Shown piece after piece: positions 1-41,895 of a stretch of 64,000 nt of DNA (position 1 is the stretch's first letter; the number at the start of each line of letters is the position of its first letter). The notes below the pieces were generated by a model. That model searched no databases. It saw only the letters and a program-made list of their open reading frames with translations, and was not told the DNA's origin. Position numbers and translations under genes: made by a program. This DNA is from Cristatella mucedo (Eukaryota; Bryozoa; Phylactolaemata; Cristatellidae), in NCBI GenBank assembly GCA_009760855.2, contig WPIO01000008.1, positions 10,682,501 through 10,746,500 on the forward strand, in the 5' to 3' direction.

Positions 1-729
1 GGACCCGACCCTCGCGGGCGGCTTCGCAGGCCCAGCTTCCCCCTTGCAGCTAGGCTGCCGCCGCCAAGGCACCGCAGTCCTCTCGCTGCTCCGCCCCCCC
101 CTGTGATGGCTCTCGCTTGCAGCAAGCGTTCGATCGTGCTCGGACTGCTCCGTCCGGACGTGGACGTGGATGCCACGCTCTGCCCCCTTATATGCTTCGA
201 TCGTCGGTGTATGCTGGCCAGAGAAAAAAAGGAGCACCCATTCATCCATTCATCGTCAAACTCTCTCCTCCCTCCCCAATGTCCCCCAGTTGAACCGACC
301 TGTCTCCCAACAGGAGCTAGCTCAATTTCTGTCCGGTGCTCGCAGTCTTGGCACTTCCAGGCCGCCTTAGGGTGCGCCATCTCCAGCCAGGGCCTCTTGC
401 TCTCTGACTTTGCTGCGGCCGTTCGAGCAGCCGAGCTGTCTCTTAACGTTTTTGCTCCTCAAGGTCGAGCCACAGAGTGAATTGCATTGCACGCAGTGTG
501 CCGGCGCCGGTCACACGGCCTGTCGGTCCGCGGCTCTGCTCGCGCTAGTCGCACGCGGCCTGACCGGTCTCCACGCCGATCGGTCTGCAAGCCTCGGCTG
601 CATGCGCTGAGGCGACTGTGCACACCGATGCAGCATCGACCGCACCCTGCCGACCGCGGGCGATGCTGGAAGCTGCTGGCGAGCGGTGGCTTGCATCGGG
701 TGAGCGCCACCGGGCATGCTTCGCTGTAG
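1..729 (+). other. intron or unassigned 5' flank of IFT140
   Basis: GC-rich sequence. The family predicts another propeller exon upstream, but I find no matching peptide here. I read this as intron, with earlier exons off the window. Confidence 0.5.
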
Positions 730-30995
<30,266 letters not shown>

Positions 30996-32285
30996 TCATA
31001 GCGATCTCGAACGACCGTCGATTCACCCGGCTTGAAATTGGCTCATTTCGTCATGTGGCTGGTACCAACTAGCGAACAGCTGGCCTGATCAGATGCCATG
31101 AGACGGACAAAGCAAACCTTGGCAATTTTCTGCTTCAAATGTACCTTTAGGCTGTGGCATTTGTGCATTTTCCTGCTACTCTTGCAGAATGTGGAGCTAC
31201 TTTCTGCTATCCTTTGATAAGATTTCGAAGATTTGCACACTTGGAGGAGCACTTTGCATCGAAGTGCTATCGTAGCCATCGTAGGCTCCCTACCAGCCAT
31301 GGAGTATCAGCAGTTGGAGAGAATCACATTGACATGGAAATAAAATCTCACTACTTGGTTGTTACTAAAACTTTGCTGGGCGGCTGGCTATCTTGATCGT
31401 TGTGAGCATGCACATGTTTATGGTGTTTTTGAGAGCTAGCTCCCGTTGGCTAGCATTGCTCGTTTAGTCTGCTAGGATCATAAATAAGATGCACTACAAT
31501 ACATAAATCGAATAAAAATGTTCTTAAACTCTAAAATAGTCAGTCAGAAAGTAGAGACGTGTGAGGTACGCAAGGACTCAGTCTATAGTCAGTTTTGCAA
31601 AGTGCCAAGTCATTTACAGACATGGGCTGCATGACCATTTTGATCTTATTTTGTATTGATCCTACAAGCTTATGAAAATCTCAAGCCCTAGTATCGAAGT
31701 GGATTTTCCAGGAGTTTATTTACTGCTTTGCGAACATACCCTTTTTGTGTAATGTGGACCGAAAGCTCAAGAAACGACCTGGTCAGTTTCAAAAGTTAAT
31801 GATGCCGAAGGTTATTTGCTCGTTGAACTGCAGACCTCATTTCTGTAATACCATGTCGATCAACCAAGCATTTTGACATCAATTAATCGGATAATTGCCC
31901 AGCAAAGAGTCTTCCCATGATTTTACCAGGGGCGTCGAACCGAGATCTCTTCGGTCCACTATTTGGTTAAGTCGAGTATACGTTCCAGATCTGATGAACG
32001 GAGGGTAGGGCTCGTTAGGGTATAGCTGTTAGCCCAGGCGGTGTGCCTCGAGAACGTTGGATGCCTCGTGCAAGTTCGAGCTTGAGTACTCCCTTTAAGA
32101 AGTTCATATTCACATTGCGAATCCGTGGGATGACTCGAGGTTAAAGCAATTTTTAGTAATTCCGGTCGCATTGTAATGCTGTATGGGTTGAAATGTTCCC
32201 TACTGCAGTCAATTACGGCTATAGCAATAACAACTATAAAGAAAATAATGACACATTTGTAAAACGTCCTAACACTATATAATAA
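30996..32285 (+). other. IFT140 3' UTR and intergenic spacer
   Basis: Follows the IFT140 stop. Candidate poly(A) signals AATAAA lie at 31339-31344 and near 31510. No gene is recognised before the LINE and SINE fragments at 32290. Confidence 0.5.
31339..31344 (+). promoter_or_regulatory. candidate polyadenylation signal for IFT140
   Basis: AATAAA 344 bp downstream of the IFT140 stop codon, the first canonical hexamer in this direction. Confidence 0.45.
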
Positions 32286-32287
32286 GC

Positions 32288-32446
32288 TGGAAAGGAAGCG
32301 CGTCAATTGGTTAGTAATAACATCCAACGATGTCATTGCCCGTGAGCATACCAAGGACAAGTACACGGACGAAGTACTTAGCAAATGCCTTACGTATTCC
32401 GTGGCTTTTTAGCATCTTTTTAAATGTCGTGTCAGGGGCTGTTAAA
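32288..32446 (-). mobile_element. LINE-A 3' UTR fragment
   Basis: aaggaagcgcgtcaattggt, then agcatctttttaaatgtcgt, a degraded minus-strand copy of the LINE-A 3' region. It directly abuts a SINE. Confidence 0.55.
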
Positions 32447-32448
32447 AA

Positions 32449-32600
32449 ATGTCAGCTGATACAACAGCCTCATTTATATAGTGGAAGATGGGGCTTTACG
32501 GCTCTCACCGCTGCTCTCGTGGTCAATAAAGGATCGCCCACTGCAAGACTCGAACCCGCGATCAGTCATGAAGAGCGAGCTCCTTATTGGTCTGAGAAGA
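32449..32600 (-). mobile_element. tRNA-derived SINE copy
   Basis: cagctgatacaacagcctca at the left, then gatcgcccactgcaagactc and gaacccgcgatc (B-box region). The head is truncated on the right. Confidence 0.78.
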
Positions 32601-33613
32601 CTGAGGTAAGTAACTCCTCTTCACGACCGACGTCGCGGGTTCGGATCGTGCAGTTGGCAATACGTTATTGCCAGCAGCAAGCAGTTGTGAAAGCCGTCAA
32701 GGCTCATCTGCCGCTCAACAAATGAGGCAGATAAATATGCGAATACTTTAATTCCTCGGGAATACCCAGAATTAGTCGACCATTGCACTGGTTAAAAATG
32801 CAGCAAGAAAAAACTGTTTCCTAAAGTTGTAATGCTAGTTCAACTTCATCTGTCAGCGGCTTATAAAACCTAGTTATAACAGAATAAAGATATAATACGA
32901 ATTGAAAGTTTCCTCAGGCAATTTGGATCATGTCATGTGTTAAGGCTGATCCTTTGGCATACTTCCTTCCGTAAGCATTAGTATTTATTAGCGATTCATA
33001 AGATTTAGTTCCAGAACATTCAGTAACTCACTAAATGTTCTGGAATAACTTCCGCAAGGTTGCTGCCGGCAAGTTAATTTAACACATTAAGAGCAAATGG
33101 TCGGTAGACCACCACAATGAGTGAATCAAGTACTTATTCCGTGCAAAAACGATTAACTTATCAGCTCATATCTCGGATCACAGGAAATGACCAAAACGTC
33201 AATTTAGCCACGACAGAAGCAATCCAATGTGATGACCGCCTTTGCAGACCAGTAAGAGTAAGCTTCAGATTCTCTAAAATGCCTAAACCGTCATATTGTC
33301 GTCAACCACACCGGTTCAGCAATCTCAGATGGAATCGACTCTATTCACGTATGCTTAACTCGGTAGGTTGATGGAAGCAGTCTACCTTTAATTAGTTCGT
33401 GTCCTAGCAGTGTAGCTGTCACATTAGCCGTTAATGCATTCCTGATGTTAAAACAGACCCAAAGGCTAAATTTTTAAAATGCACTTTACAATTAGATGCA
33501 CTTCCAATGCTAAGCAACCAATGATATTGTAACCTCATGCAGCCAAACGGTTACAAAGACTTTTATGGCAAGTTAGCAACAATACCATTAAAAAAAATTA
33601 TTTAAGCCATAAT

Positions 33614-33619
33614 TTTATT
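33614..33619 (-). promoter_or_regulatory. polyadenylation signal of RPL3
   Basis: AATAAA on the minus strand begins only 6 bp past the RPL3 stop codon (33626), implying a very short 3' UTR, as is common for ribosomal protein genes. Confidence 0.75.
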
Positions 33620-33625
33620 GAAAAA

Positions 33626-35793
33626 TTAAGCAGTAGCTTCCTTATCCTTCTTAAGAGGACCCATGAAGTTCTTCTTTTCTTCCAGAGTTTGGAAGCGACC
33701 GTGACCGAACTTGCTGCTGGTGTCAATAAACTTGAGGTTGATCTTCTCAGTCGCACGTCTCCTTGTTTGCACAAGCAGCGACTAAAAAATGTTGACATGA
33801 AATAAGAACCAAAATACTGACAATTGAACCGCTTACTTTAATCTATCTTAACTATCAGAAGGAAGGCAACTGAGAAATCTTCATATGGTCAGAGAACTCC
33901 GCGCATGGAGTCCAATCAGGTGGTCTCGTCATGTTAGCTGTTATGCATGTACTGACACGTGTAGCAACAGCTTACCTTCCTAAGGGTGAGAACTCGCTTC
34001 TTTGGACCGACCACACAGCCTCGTATCATCAGGAAGTCACAGTTTACCTCACCATAATGAGGGAAGCCACCAACAGGGGTAATCGACTTGTCGGTGACGT
34101 CGTATTCGGTAGAAGCGTTGTTCTTAATGACTTTTCCATCCTTGGTATGGATACCTACAAGCAGCGACAACACGAACACTAAAAACTGTACAACTTTAAA
34201 AGCTAAAAAACAAATTTTGTATACATTCCATTAGTACCTTGACCAATGCGATAGATCTTCTTGTTCACTTCAGTGCGATGGAAGTAGCCACACTGACCAG
34301 CACGAGGCACAGATGTGCTGACACGTGCAGGGTGCCACGGTCCAATACAAGCGACCTTGCGCAGACCCTTGTGAGTCTTGCGAGGCAGTTTCCTGGTACC
34401 GTACCGAACTGTAACACCTTGGAACCCTTTGCCTTTGGTGACACCAATGACATCTATCATTTCATCCTGAGCAAACACACTGGCGATGGGGATTTGCTTT
34501 TCAAGCTGCTCACGTGCCCAGTCAACTTTTTGTGCAATAGTGCCACCGTTAACTTGGATCTCTGTGATATAGGCTTTCTTTTGCCTCTTCTTAATCAGCT
34601 TCATCTACAAGAGTTGATAGTGCCTTTTAGCAAGCAGACAAAGGCACAGAAAAGCTAGTCTTGAACTGCGAGGCATTCAGATAGGGGCGAAATATTATCA
34701 GCATGGTGATCAGCTGAACTATAAAATCATCACTAAGCCAAGTCACGCTATCTTAAAATTGCAAAGTTACACACCTGGGTATGAACAATGACACGGATAA
34801 CCTTGCAGTACTTTTTCATCTTGGCCAAATCCTTATCAATGCACTGTTTTCCTTCATCATCCTGCCACTTCTTAGATGCCTTGGTGAATGCCTTCTTCTT
34901 GGATTTATACCTAATAACAATTCAGGGATCCTCATCACATGGTGCATGGCACCAGTGAGCGGAGAAGTCCCTTTAGTCAACCAGCCTTAACAACGGCTGG
35001 TCTCCTAAGCTCGCCACTATTTGTGGTAGGAGCATTGTTGTCGGCACGTGAGCTGACAACCAGAGACATGCGTGTTAAAAGCGCAGCAGCAGCAGTTCAG
35101 ACAGCTGGCTGAAACACAAACACAACCAATACGTTGGGATGCCAAACAAATGAGCTAGCAGTCACAAATGCTAAGCTAAGCATACCAATTCTTGTAGAAC
35201 CTGCGCCTGCACTCCTCGCTCAGGTGCTCCGCGAAGACAGTCTTGAAGGTACGAAGACCACGGGGCGTCTCGATATATCCAACGACTCCAACCACGACAA
35301 TGGGCGGTGTCTCAATAATCGTCACGGCCTCGACGACTTCTTTTTTGTTCACCTCTACAGCCCAGAACGAGAAAGATGTGACACGGTTCACCTATCTGAG
35401 CTTGCATGCCTTGGGCAAATACGCCAGGCGACAAAGGCGACTCACTTGAGCCGGGCCTGTCCACCTCACGCACGATGTGTGTCATGCCAGCTTTAAAACC
35501 CATGAAAGCCGTCAGATGTATGGGCTTTGACTGATCGTCCTTGGGAAACGCCTTGCAGCGCCCGCGAATCATCCGTGCACGCTTCTTGGGCCGGAAGCCC
35601 AAATTGCCGTGACGGGGCGCTGAAAACTTACGGTGGGACTAAAACGCAGAAGACACGCAATCCGGTTAGATATAATACGCACGTATAATAACATAATACA
35701 TGAACAAAGTCGACTAATTCGCAAACGTAAAGCCATTGCCCGATGGTTAAGGGCAATGCATGCACGAGAGCGATAAACACACGTCCTCACCAT
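33626..35793 (-). CDS. RPL3: ribosomal protein L3 (uL3), complete
   Basis: Large-subunit protein uL3, whose central extension reaches the peptidyl-transferase centre. Coding exons on the minus strand: 35793-35791 (ATG only), 35638-35446, 35354-35186, 34910-34775, 34604-34238, 34154-33976, 33781-33626. All introns are GT-AG with matching phases, giving 1,203 nt (400 aa plus TAA), against about 403 in animals. The N-terminus [20 protein letters not shown] and the blocks [58 protein letters not shown] and [10 protein letters not shown] leave no doubt about the family. The intron straight after ATG is typical of animal RPL3. No stop or frameshift. Its 3' end faces that of IFT140. Confidence 0.98.
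33849..33936 (-). ncRNA. C/D box snoRNA, U83-like, in RPL3 intron 6
   Basis: On the minus strand TAAC is followed by a C box ATGACGA (33932-33926, one change from RUGAUGA). The D box CTGA is at 33958-33955 minus 100, that is 33858-33855, and a closing GTTA at 33852-33849. Just upstream of the D box, GTTGCCTTCCTT can pair over 12 nt (one G-U) with the conserved 18S rRNA stretch AAGGAAGGCAGC. From memory, vertebrate U83A/B sit in RPL3 introns and guide methylation in this 18S segment. Host and guide agree. Expression is not shown. Confidence 0.7.
34672..34739 (-). ncRNA. C/D box snoRNA, U77/U80-like, in RPL3 intron 4
   Basis: On the minus strand a GGC/GCC terminal stem encloses C box GTGATGA (34733-34727), D' CTGA (34713-34710) and D box CTGA (34680-34677). 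The 12 nt before D, TTTCGCCCCTAT, are exactly complementary to the conserved large-subunit rRNA stretch AUAGGGGCGAAA. The D' guide region TATAGTTCA pairs with a nearby UGAACUAU stretch. Both guides resemble vertebrate U77/U80, which are hosted in GAS5. Expression is not shown. Confidence 0.75.
34980..35060 (-). other. three consecutive inverted repeats in RPL3 intron 3
   Basis: Adjacent potential hairpins: ACCAGCC/GGCTGGT (34980-34986 and 34995-35001), CTCCTA/TAGGAG (35002-35007 and 35027-35032, with inner CCAC/GTGG) and GTTGTC/GACAAC (35037-35042 and 35055-35060). They suggest a structured intronic RNA. I cannot assign H/ACA boxes with confidence. Confidence 0.45.
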
Positions 35794-35815
35794 TCGCCCG
35801 GTTTGAGTGGAAGAG
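35791..35815 (-). promoter_or_regulatory. RPL3: RPL3 5' end with TOP-like pyrimidine tract and start codon
   Basis: Upstream of the ATG, the minus strand reads CTCTTCC from 35815, a 5' TOP-like tract expected at the transcription start of ribosomal protein genes, then a 5' UTR of about 22 nt. The ATG is followed at once by gtgagg, the first donor. Confidence 0.6.
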
Positions 35816-35820
35816 ACCGG

Positions 35821-36940
35821 AATACCAGTACGAGGTAGGAAGTTGACCGCCTAGGCAGACCAATAAAAGTAAGCTACAGAATCTCTAAAAATATATAAAT
35901 AAATAATTTTTAAAATACAATTAGCGCTGTTTTGTAATAATAGAATACAGTCAGAACTGCTGTGGGCTCGACACAAGTTCAAGGTTAACGATGCTGAACT
36001 GGCACCGCTGCGGTTTTACTTGGTTCCGGCTTGCGGTTGCTGAGGCGGGCTACTTGGTACCTTTTACCAGAAGTAATCGCCCCTTTTTGGTGAGAATAAA
36101 GCTCCTGTTCAGGTAGTTCATATCGCTTTGTGAAACTGTTAATTCCAGTTTATGCCTTATCCTTGAACTGAATAACCTTGGCGCGATTAAGGGTTGCTTA
36201 TCTACCTACTCAGCGCTGGTGGTTCTTCTCGCCTTATTCCGCGTTTTTGACGCAGTCAAGGTGCCGGTGGTTTATTCATGTGCTGAATTTCGATCTGTCT
36301 GGACACAGACTTCGGTCGCGGCAGGCATATAATGAGAATGAGCACGGTCGTTCGCGCAGGAACACTATCAGCGCGCCAGATTAACAACTGAGTGCAGCAG
36401 CCGCCGCCGTATTTGAGCCAGGCGGGCGGTCGCCACCTGTGCGAGCTGTAAGGGGTGTCCGCGTGGCGATGCGGGCCGCCGGCTGGTCGTGCGTGCGTCT
36501 GCCTCTCCACGCGCTTTTGCTTCTCCCTGTCTTCCCCGGCTTGGCGCGTTCGCTGAGCTCGACCGCTGCGTGCCATCATTGGAGCGCGGCTTCTCGAATG
36601 AAGGCTCGATCTGATCCGATGCGACGATCTGCCCTTGTGCGCTCGGCTGAGGAAGCTGTCACTCGTGCTTCTAAAATGTGTTCAGCAGCCTCGCATTTGA
36701 AAACTGCTGCGTCATTTTCGGTCGACCTTGGTGATGTACACCGATGGATGGTGCAGCTGTACATTGCTCGTGTGCACTCCGCCACCAAGCCCTTCACGGG
36801 CTAATGTGATCTCACGTTGGTCGTGATTGTCGTGCTCCACATAGGCAGGGTTCGGATGGCGAAGGGTGGTTTGGCAATAGTGCTTTGAGATTATGTACAC
36901 GAGGCGGCTGGCTGGAGCACTGGTCGGGTGTGCTTTTTAT
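35821..36940. other. no gene recognised; upstream flank of RPL3, GC-rich patch
   Basis: Positions 35821-35960 are AT-rich. About 36380-36830 is CpG-rich and partly open in several frames, but no frame gives a recognisable protein or a splice-consistent exon set. Confidence 0.4.
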
Positions 36941-36942
36941 GA

Positions 36943-37086
36943 ACTTTAATAATAATGCACTTGATAAAGCGCCCTCAGAGAACTCAATCTCTCTCTAGGC
37001 GGTTTACATTTGCTAGAAAGGGAAATCCAATTGAATGGTGAGTAATATCATGCTTGATAAACTAACAAAATGAGTAACATGGTTAG
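36943..37086 (-). mobile_element. LINE-A 3' tail fragment
   Basis: taataataatgcacttgata, then gcgccctcagagaactcaat: the LINE-A 3' end in reverse, ending at gagtaacatggttag. Close to the young copies. Confidence 0.85.
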
Positions 37087-38977
37087 GGGACTATTAGCTT
37101 TGCCGTTAAAACTTGGGTCAGGATTGAGATGCCCCACGACAGCTTGGAGTTACCAAGGCCGGGATTTTATTCTGCCATCACTAATCACTATGCTGAGGGT
37201 TCTGTCACTTTGGGAAATTGTTCTACTGGTTTTAGGTCACGGAACCCTCACACTTTGCTAAGTTGCAGTTCTAAATGAGATGCAACAATGAGAGAACCAG
37301 TCCCGTGGTAGTTCTGGTGCAGCCCAGTGAGTAGCGATACAAAACAGAGCCCTGATGCCCAGTTGACATGCATCTGTTTGGACGTTAAATGGTCCTTCGA
37401 AGCTGGTAAAGACTGAGGGGCAGTACTATATAACCGTGAGGAGAGATGCACGGCTAAAGTATGTGCTTCAACGGACAGCCTTCGACATCCATATTTCAGT
37501 TTGCTGCATCTGCTTTGTCCTCGAGTCCAATGTTCTGCGGCTTGGGCTTTTAGTGGCTCTTGTCTGCTTAGCTAACTTTCAGCAGCAGCTGTGAGCGAAC
37601 CGTCGTTAAGCTTAATAAGCTTGTCGGGATCAGCATTTAACTTTCAGATCATATCAGCATTTAGCTTTTGACTCCGACAGTAGGTCCAATGCAATGCAAC
37701 CAGATCGCCCAAAGCAATGGCTAGCCATGGTGCTTTTAGCTCAAAACATTCTCCATGTCCTTCGGCCCCAGTTTAAGGGAGCTACCTAACCGATGATTAT
37801 TTGGCAAAGCAAGAGAGAGTCACTCATTGCAGATGTGAGAAAAAAGCACGGTTCTACATTCGGAAGGCAAGAAAGGCTTGATTCCTTTGTTAGACTGTTG
37901 TTGTGTCACGTTGTGGCAAGAAACCGAGAAAGTAGCTCCGAATGCTTGAAGGGTTTGTTCTCGCGTATGAAGTGTGACTGGTTTTTTAACCACATGCTAC
38001 CTTGACATTCAAGTGGTGCATTTAGCAAGCTTTTCTATGCTGAGCGAATGCAGTTGACCCATGGTCCATACTGGCATATTTCTCTGAGGCTGAGCCGATT
38101 AAAAGGAGAGCAGGATTGTCGGCCACCTGCCTCATACTCGGGCAGTAGCTGCTTCTGCCACCGAACCAGTATCCTGAGTCGCTGAGTCGAACTGCTTTGC
38201 TCAGACCATTTATAGGTTCCTACAGGCAACGGTAAGGCTAGCCGGGATCGTGCTGCCGAGCACCTGCGGTCATAGGTTGACAGGAAGTTTATTGGCCTGA
38301 TGTTGCTACAGAACCATCAGGTCGAACACCCATAGTGAGCAGTCGCAGGAGGGGTGAGTAAGGTCAGTGACTGCTGTGGATGACTGCTCAGACTGCAAGA
38401 CGGTCAGTAAGGTCGGTGACTGAGGGCAGGGGGGGGAGGGAGTAGCAGAAAGAGGAGATTTCGTAGGGTCCTACCCAAGGAGAGCAATGTCTGTCTGCAC
38501 ACCCTAATGTGACTAGTCTGCAATGAGCTTGAGGTGTTGGTTTATGGCAGCTCCAGATCTGAACCATGGGACCTGGGGGAGCCGTGGACCACCAAGATCC
38601 TCTGTGCTTCGTTGTTATTGCTGACATATTTGGCTACTCCTTGCCTAGATATCTCAATCTTATCTCGATGAACTGTCCTCGAAAGCATTTTGGTTTCGGC
38701 AGATGTTAGCACGTAGATTTGTTTTCTGTCGAGTCCGACAGGATTCGTTGCTTTGGTTCCTGTTGCCGTGTACACCGTCTTCGTGCGGGGCTATAATAAG
38801 AGCAAACGAGGAATTGTACAGGCCTTTAATCATCAACACGAGTACGTGCACGTGACCTTTCGCGAATAAGGAAGCTGCCCCTGTTAAATCCCGATCAAAG
38901 CCTGCACAGATACTGGCAAGGTGTACACGTGTGTGTATATCGGATGGCCTAATCAAGACGAATGGATAAAAATAATA
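37087..38977. other. no gene recognised
   Basis: Mixed-composition sequence with short ORFs only (up to about 98 codons). None resembles a known family. Confidence 0.4.
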
Positions 38978-39136
38978 ACTGACTTAACAACTTCGCTTGT
39001 ATTGTGGTATAAGATCCTTGAAGGCTATCATCACCACTTGCAGTAGGCAATAAAGGACCGCCCACTGCAAGATTCGAACCCATGAACTCGGTCGTATAGA
39101 GTCAGCACCTTACCTCCTCAGCTATTACGGCCCCTA
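38978..39136 (-). mobile_element. tRNA-derived SINE, full copy
   Basis: The best-preserved head: on the minus strand GGCCGTAATAGCTGAGGAGG and TAAGG (A box), then GGGTTCGAATCTTGCAGTGG (B box GGTTCGAATCT). The body ends in ...gttaagtcagtt. Confidence 0.88.
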
Positions 39137-39719
39137 AGCCCCTCACACTACCAAGTAACCTTACTTGCAGGGTTAGGATTTTACTGTAAGGACTGGGGAT
39201 AGTCGTTACATTGAATTGTTGTGAGATTGCTGTTTTGGTCTTCCGAGTTCGGTCGTTGTGCACCTGTTTAAGCTTAAGATTTGCTAGGATAGGACACACA
39301 GCAAGTCGCAAGCGGAATATTATTGATTTTGCCGTATTATCGCTGGCAAAAAGAAAGTGCTTGGCATTTGAAAACTACAAGGAGCCCGGTCGCGATTCGT
39401 TATGGATGGTGTAGCCTTCTATCAATTGTTGCTCACCGGCAGAAATTATAGGAATTTGTACGAGTGGGCCTGCTCTTTGACAGCAATTTCAAAGAGGTTT
39501 GAGTGTCGTTAGGCAGTTGTGCACGGCTTGAACGTTCTACACCAATTTGAAGCTCGTTCTATGAGCTTCTGAGGTTGAAATAGATTAAACAAAAAAGTTC
39601 CATGCTTAATTTTTTCTTACTATTTCGATAGCCTTAAGCTCAAGAGACTAGCCATGACGTCGATGTTTATTTGATGTTACTATAGGTTTAATAATTATTA
39701 TTATAATAAACAATAATAA

Positions 39720-39890
39720 ATCCTAGCTGATTAAACAGCCTCTTTTTGTATAGCGACACAAGAGCCTGTATGGCTATCACCACCGCTTGCAGTGGCGATA
39801 AAGAATCGCCCACCGCAGGAATCTAACCCACGACCTCGGAACCGAGGTCGTGAAAGCAACCGCCTTACCTAGTGAGCCATTACGGCTCAC
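39720..39890 (-). mobile_element. tRNA-derived SINE copy
   Basis: Plus strand starts cctagctgattaaacagcct and ends agtgagccattacggctc. An inserted palindromic cgacctcggaaccgaggtcg lies at 39832-39851. Confidence 0.85.
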
Positions 39891-39891
39891 C

Positions 39892-40110
39892 GTACAATAC
39901 ATTTGTAGAGGACCCTCAGAAAACCGTATCTCTTTCTAGGCACTTTACATATGCCGTAAACAAATCATGTCAATATTAGCATGGAAGACAGTTCAAAAGG
40001 ACCGACCCAGCAGCTGCTTTGAGGAAAAGTTCGTTTGTAACTTCTGCTTAAATTCAAGTCATTAGATGTCGCGATATCAGTCGAGAGTGAATTTCAAGCT
40101 TTTAAAAGCT
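39892..40110 (-). mobile_element. LINE-A 3' UTR fragment, diverged
   Basis: gaccctcagaaaaccgtatc and tctttctaggcactttacat match the LINE-A 3' end in reverse. It directly follows the SINE. Confidence 0.7.
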
Positions 40111-41890
40111 CTTGATTATTCAGTTAAAGTCAACGTCAAAGTGCTCTCACGCTTATTGTCGAGAAACAAGTGATTGTTTGCGGTAGACTGTTACCACGTG
40201 TTCGAAAGGTGGATCGATGAGATTGAACAACTCAACTTTGCAACCGGTTATCTACCGGTTATCTATTCCGCATGCCTCTCGTTGACTTAGCTGCGATCGC
40301 TTTTGTCCATTGAGGTCGTGGTGGTCTTTTCGTAGGAGGCCACATGTAAATGTAACCGTTTCCACTCCACGAAAATCCCGCTAGGCTCAAAATGTAATGT
40401 ATATCCTTGGAGCCTAAATTCAAAATACAATGCCAAGGTATTAAACGCTAAACCCTGCCATTTCCGTCAGAAGAAAATCTAGTCAAGCGCCGACTGACTT
40501 AGCAAGGAAAATTACACTGCGATCGGCTGAAAATTTGCTGACCATGAATCCTGGTTCCCGATTACCGGTCATCCGCAGTCAACATGAATGCTTTAAAAAC
40601 ACCCCCACGATGCCACTGGCCCTTTATTTTGTTTATTCGTCGACATTCGGAGAAGAATAATCATGGATGCTAGTTAGATCGAATCCCTCCCACTGACCTG
40701 GTCGTGCTTCTCCTGAGCTTCTACCGCATCGATGACTTTCATATATTGCTGCCGGGCGCAGCGAAGTTCCAAGCGGGCTAAGGGACAGTGGAGTGAAAGT
40801 ACGGCTCGTCCGCTTCAACGCTTCAACAGCTTCATATCTACTGATGCAGAAGTGCGTTGATAATGTTCACCCCTGCTGTAGCGACTGATCCAGAATCGTT
40901 GGCTTTACGATCGGAAAACCGACGGCGTTGGTCAGGCAGTGCCCGCACCTTACCACTCAGCCAAGTCTCTCAGAAATCTAGTCGACCGTCTCTTAAAGCG
41001 ATTTCAATCGGTCCAACATCCTCCCTACTTTATTCTTGGTTTTCGGATTGCTTCGCCGAGACTGGGTGCCGCGCTACAAAGTTCGCATGGAGTACTGAAG
41101 CATAACTTTAGCTTTCCACTAAGGGTTCCTCTACTGCGTTGCAATCGGGACCGACCCATCACCGCACGAGCTGTAAAAAAGAGGAATCGCGCGCACGATC
41201 CGTGTCGATGTTGAGCCATCCGCGTTTAGCAAGCAAGCTATTGTGCACGCGCGACGGCTAACACCGTACCTAACAGGGTCTGACCGAATTCCCGTCACTT
41301 CAGTATAACCGCCGCGGTAGTCCGGCAATAAATCCTCGCGGATATATTCGCCGTAGATCCAATTCAAGGCCAAGGCCAAATGTAAGCGAACTTCTCGCGA
41401 TATCTACGCGGTTGGAGCTGGAAGAAAGAAACGCCGCGACATTCGCGTGAACGTCTGAGAACGCTCGCAGAAAGGAATAGGGTAGAATGAAAACGCGCGA
41501 AGGATGCAGGACCGCCGTCAAAAACCGGCTTTGCGCACACGAGCATCAAATTCGGCGACTTCACGAACCCGAGAAGTTGTCTGCTCGAGGGAAAACCGCG
41601 ACCGGAAAACCGAGAAAAAGCCGCCGCCACGGAGGAGTCTTCATTCGTTATCAGAGGGACCTGCCCTTCGCATGACGAGACTCGACGGTCGGCGCGAAGA
41701 TCGCGCGAAGGACACGATTCAAACGCTTAGGATGACTACGATGGCCCTACTGCAGCCAATGCCTCTGGCGATTTGATGCAGCAAAGGTTGCCGAGCATTT
41801 TAGATTAACTCCGTCGACCGTACTTGGCTGCTAGGTTTCAAAATTTTAAGTCAAAGCGAAGCTTTCACATTTTTTCCAAATAAGAAAAAC
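40111..41890. other. no gene recognised; CpG-rich stretch 40840-41790
   Basis: The right half has many CG dinucleotides and several overlapping ORFs of 60-90 codons on both strands. None carries a recognisable motif. It could be a promoter-associated CpG-rich region or an old repeat. Confidence 0.4.
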
Positions 41891-41895
41891 ACATG

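Noticed and set aside
38978-39136. tRNA gene suggested by good A and B boxes on the minus strand
   Set aside because: No closing acceptor stem or proper anticodon arm. The same sequence with the same body recurs at least five times, so it is a SINE.
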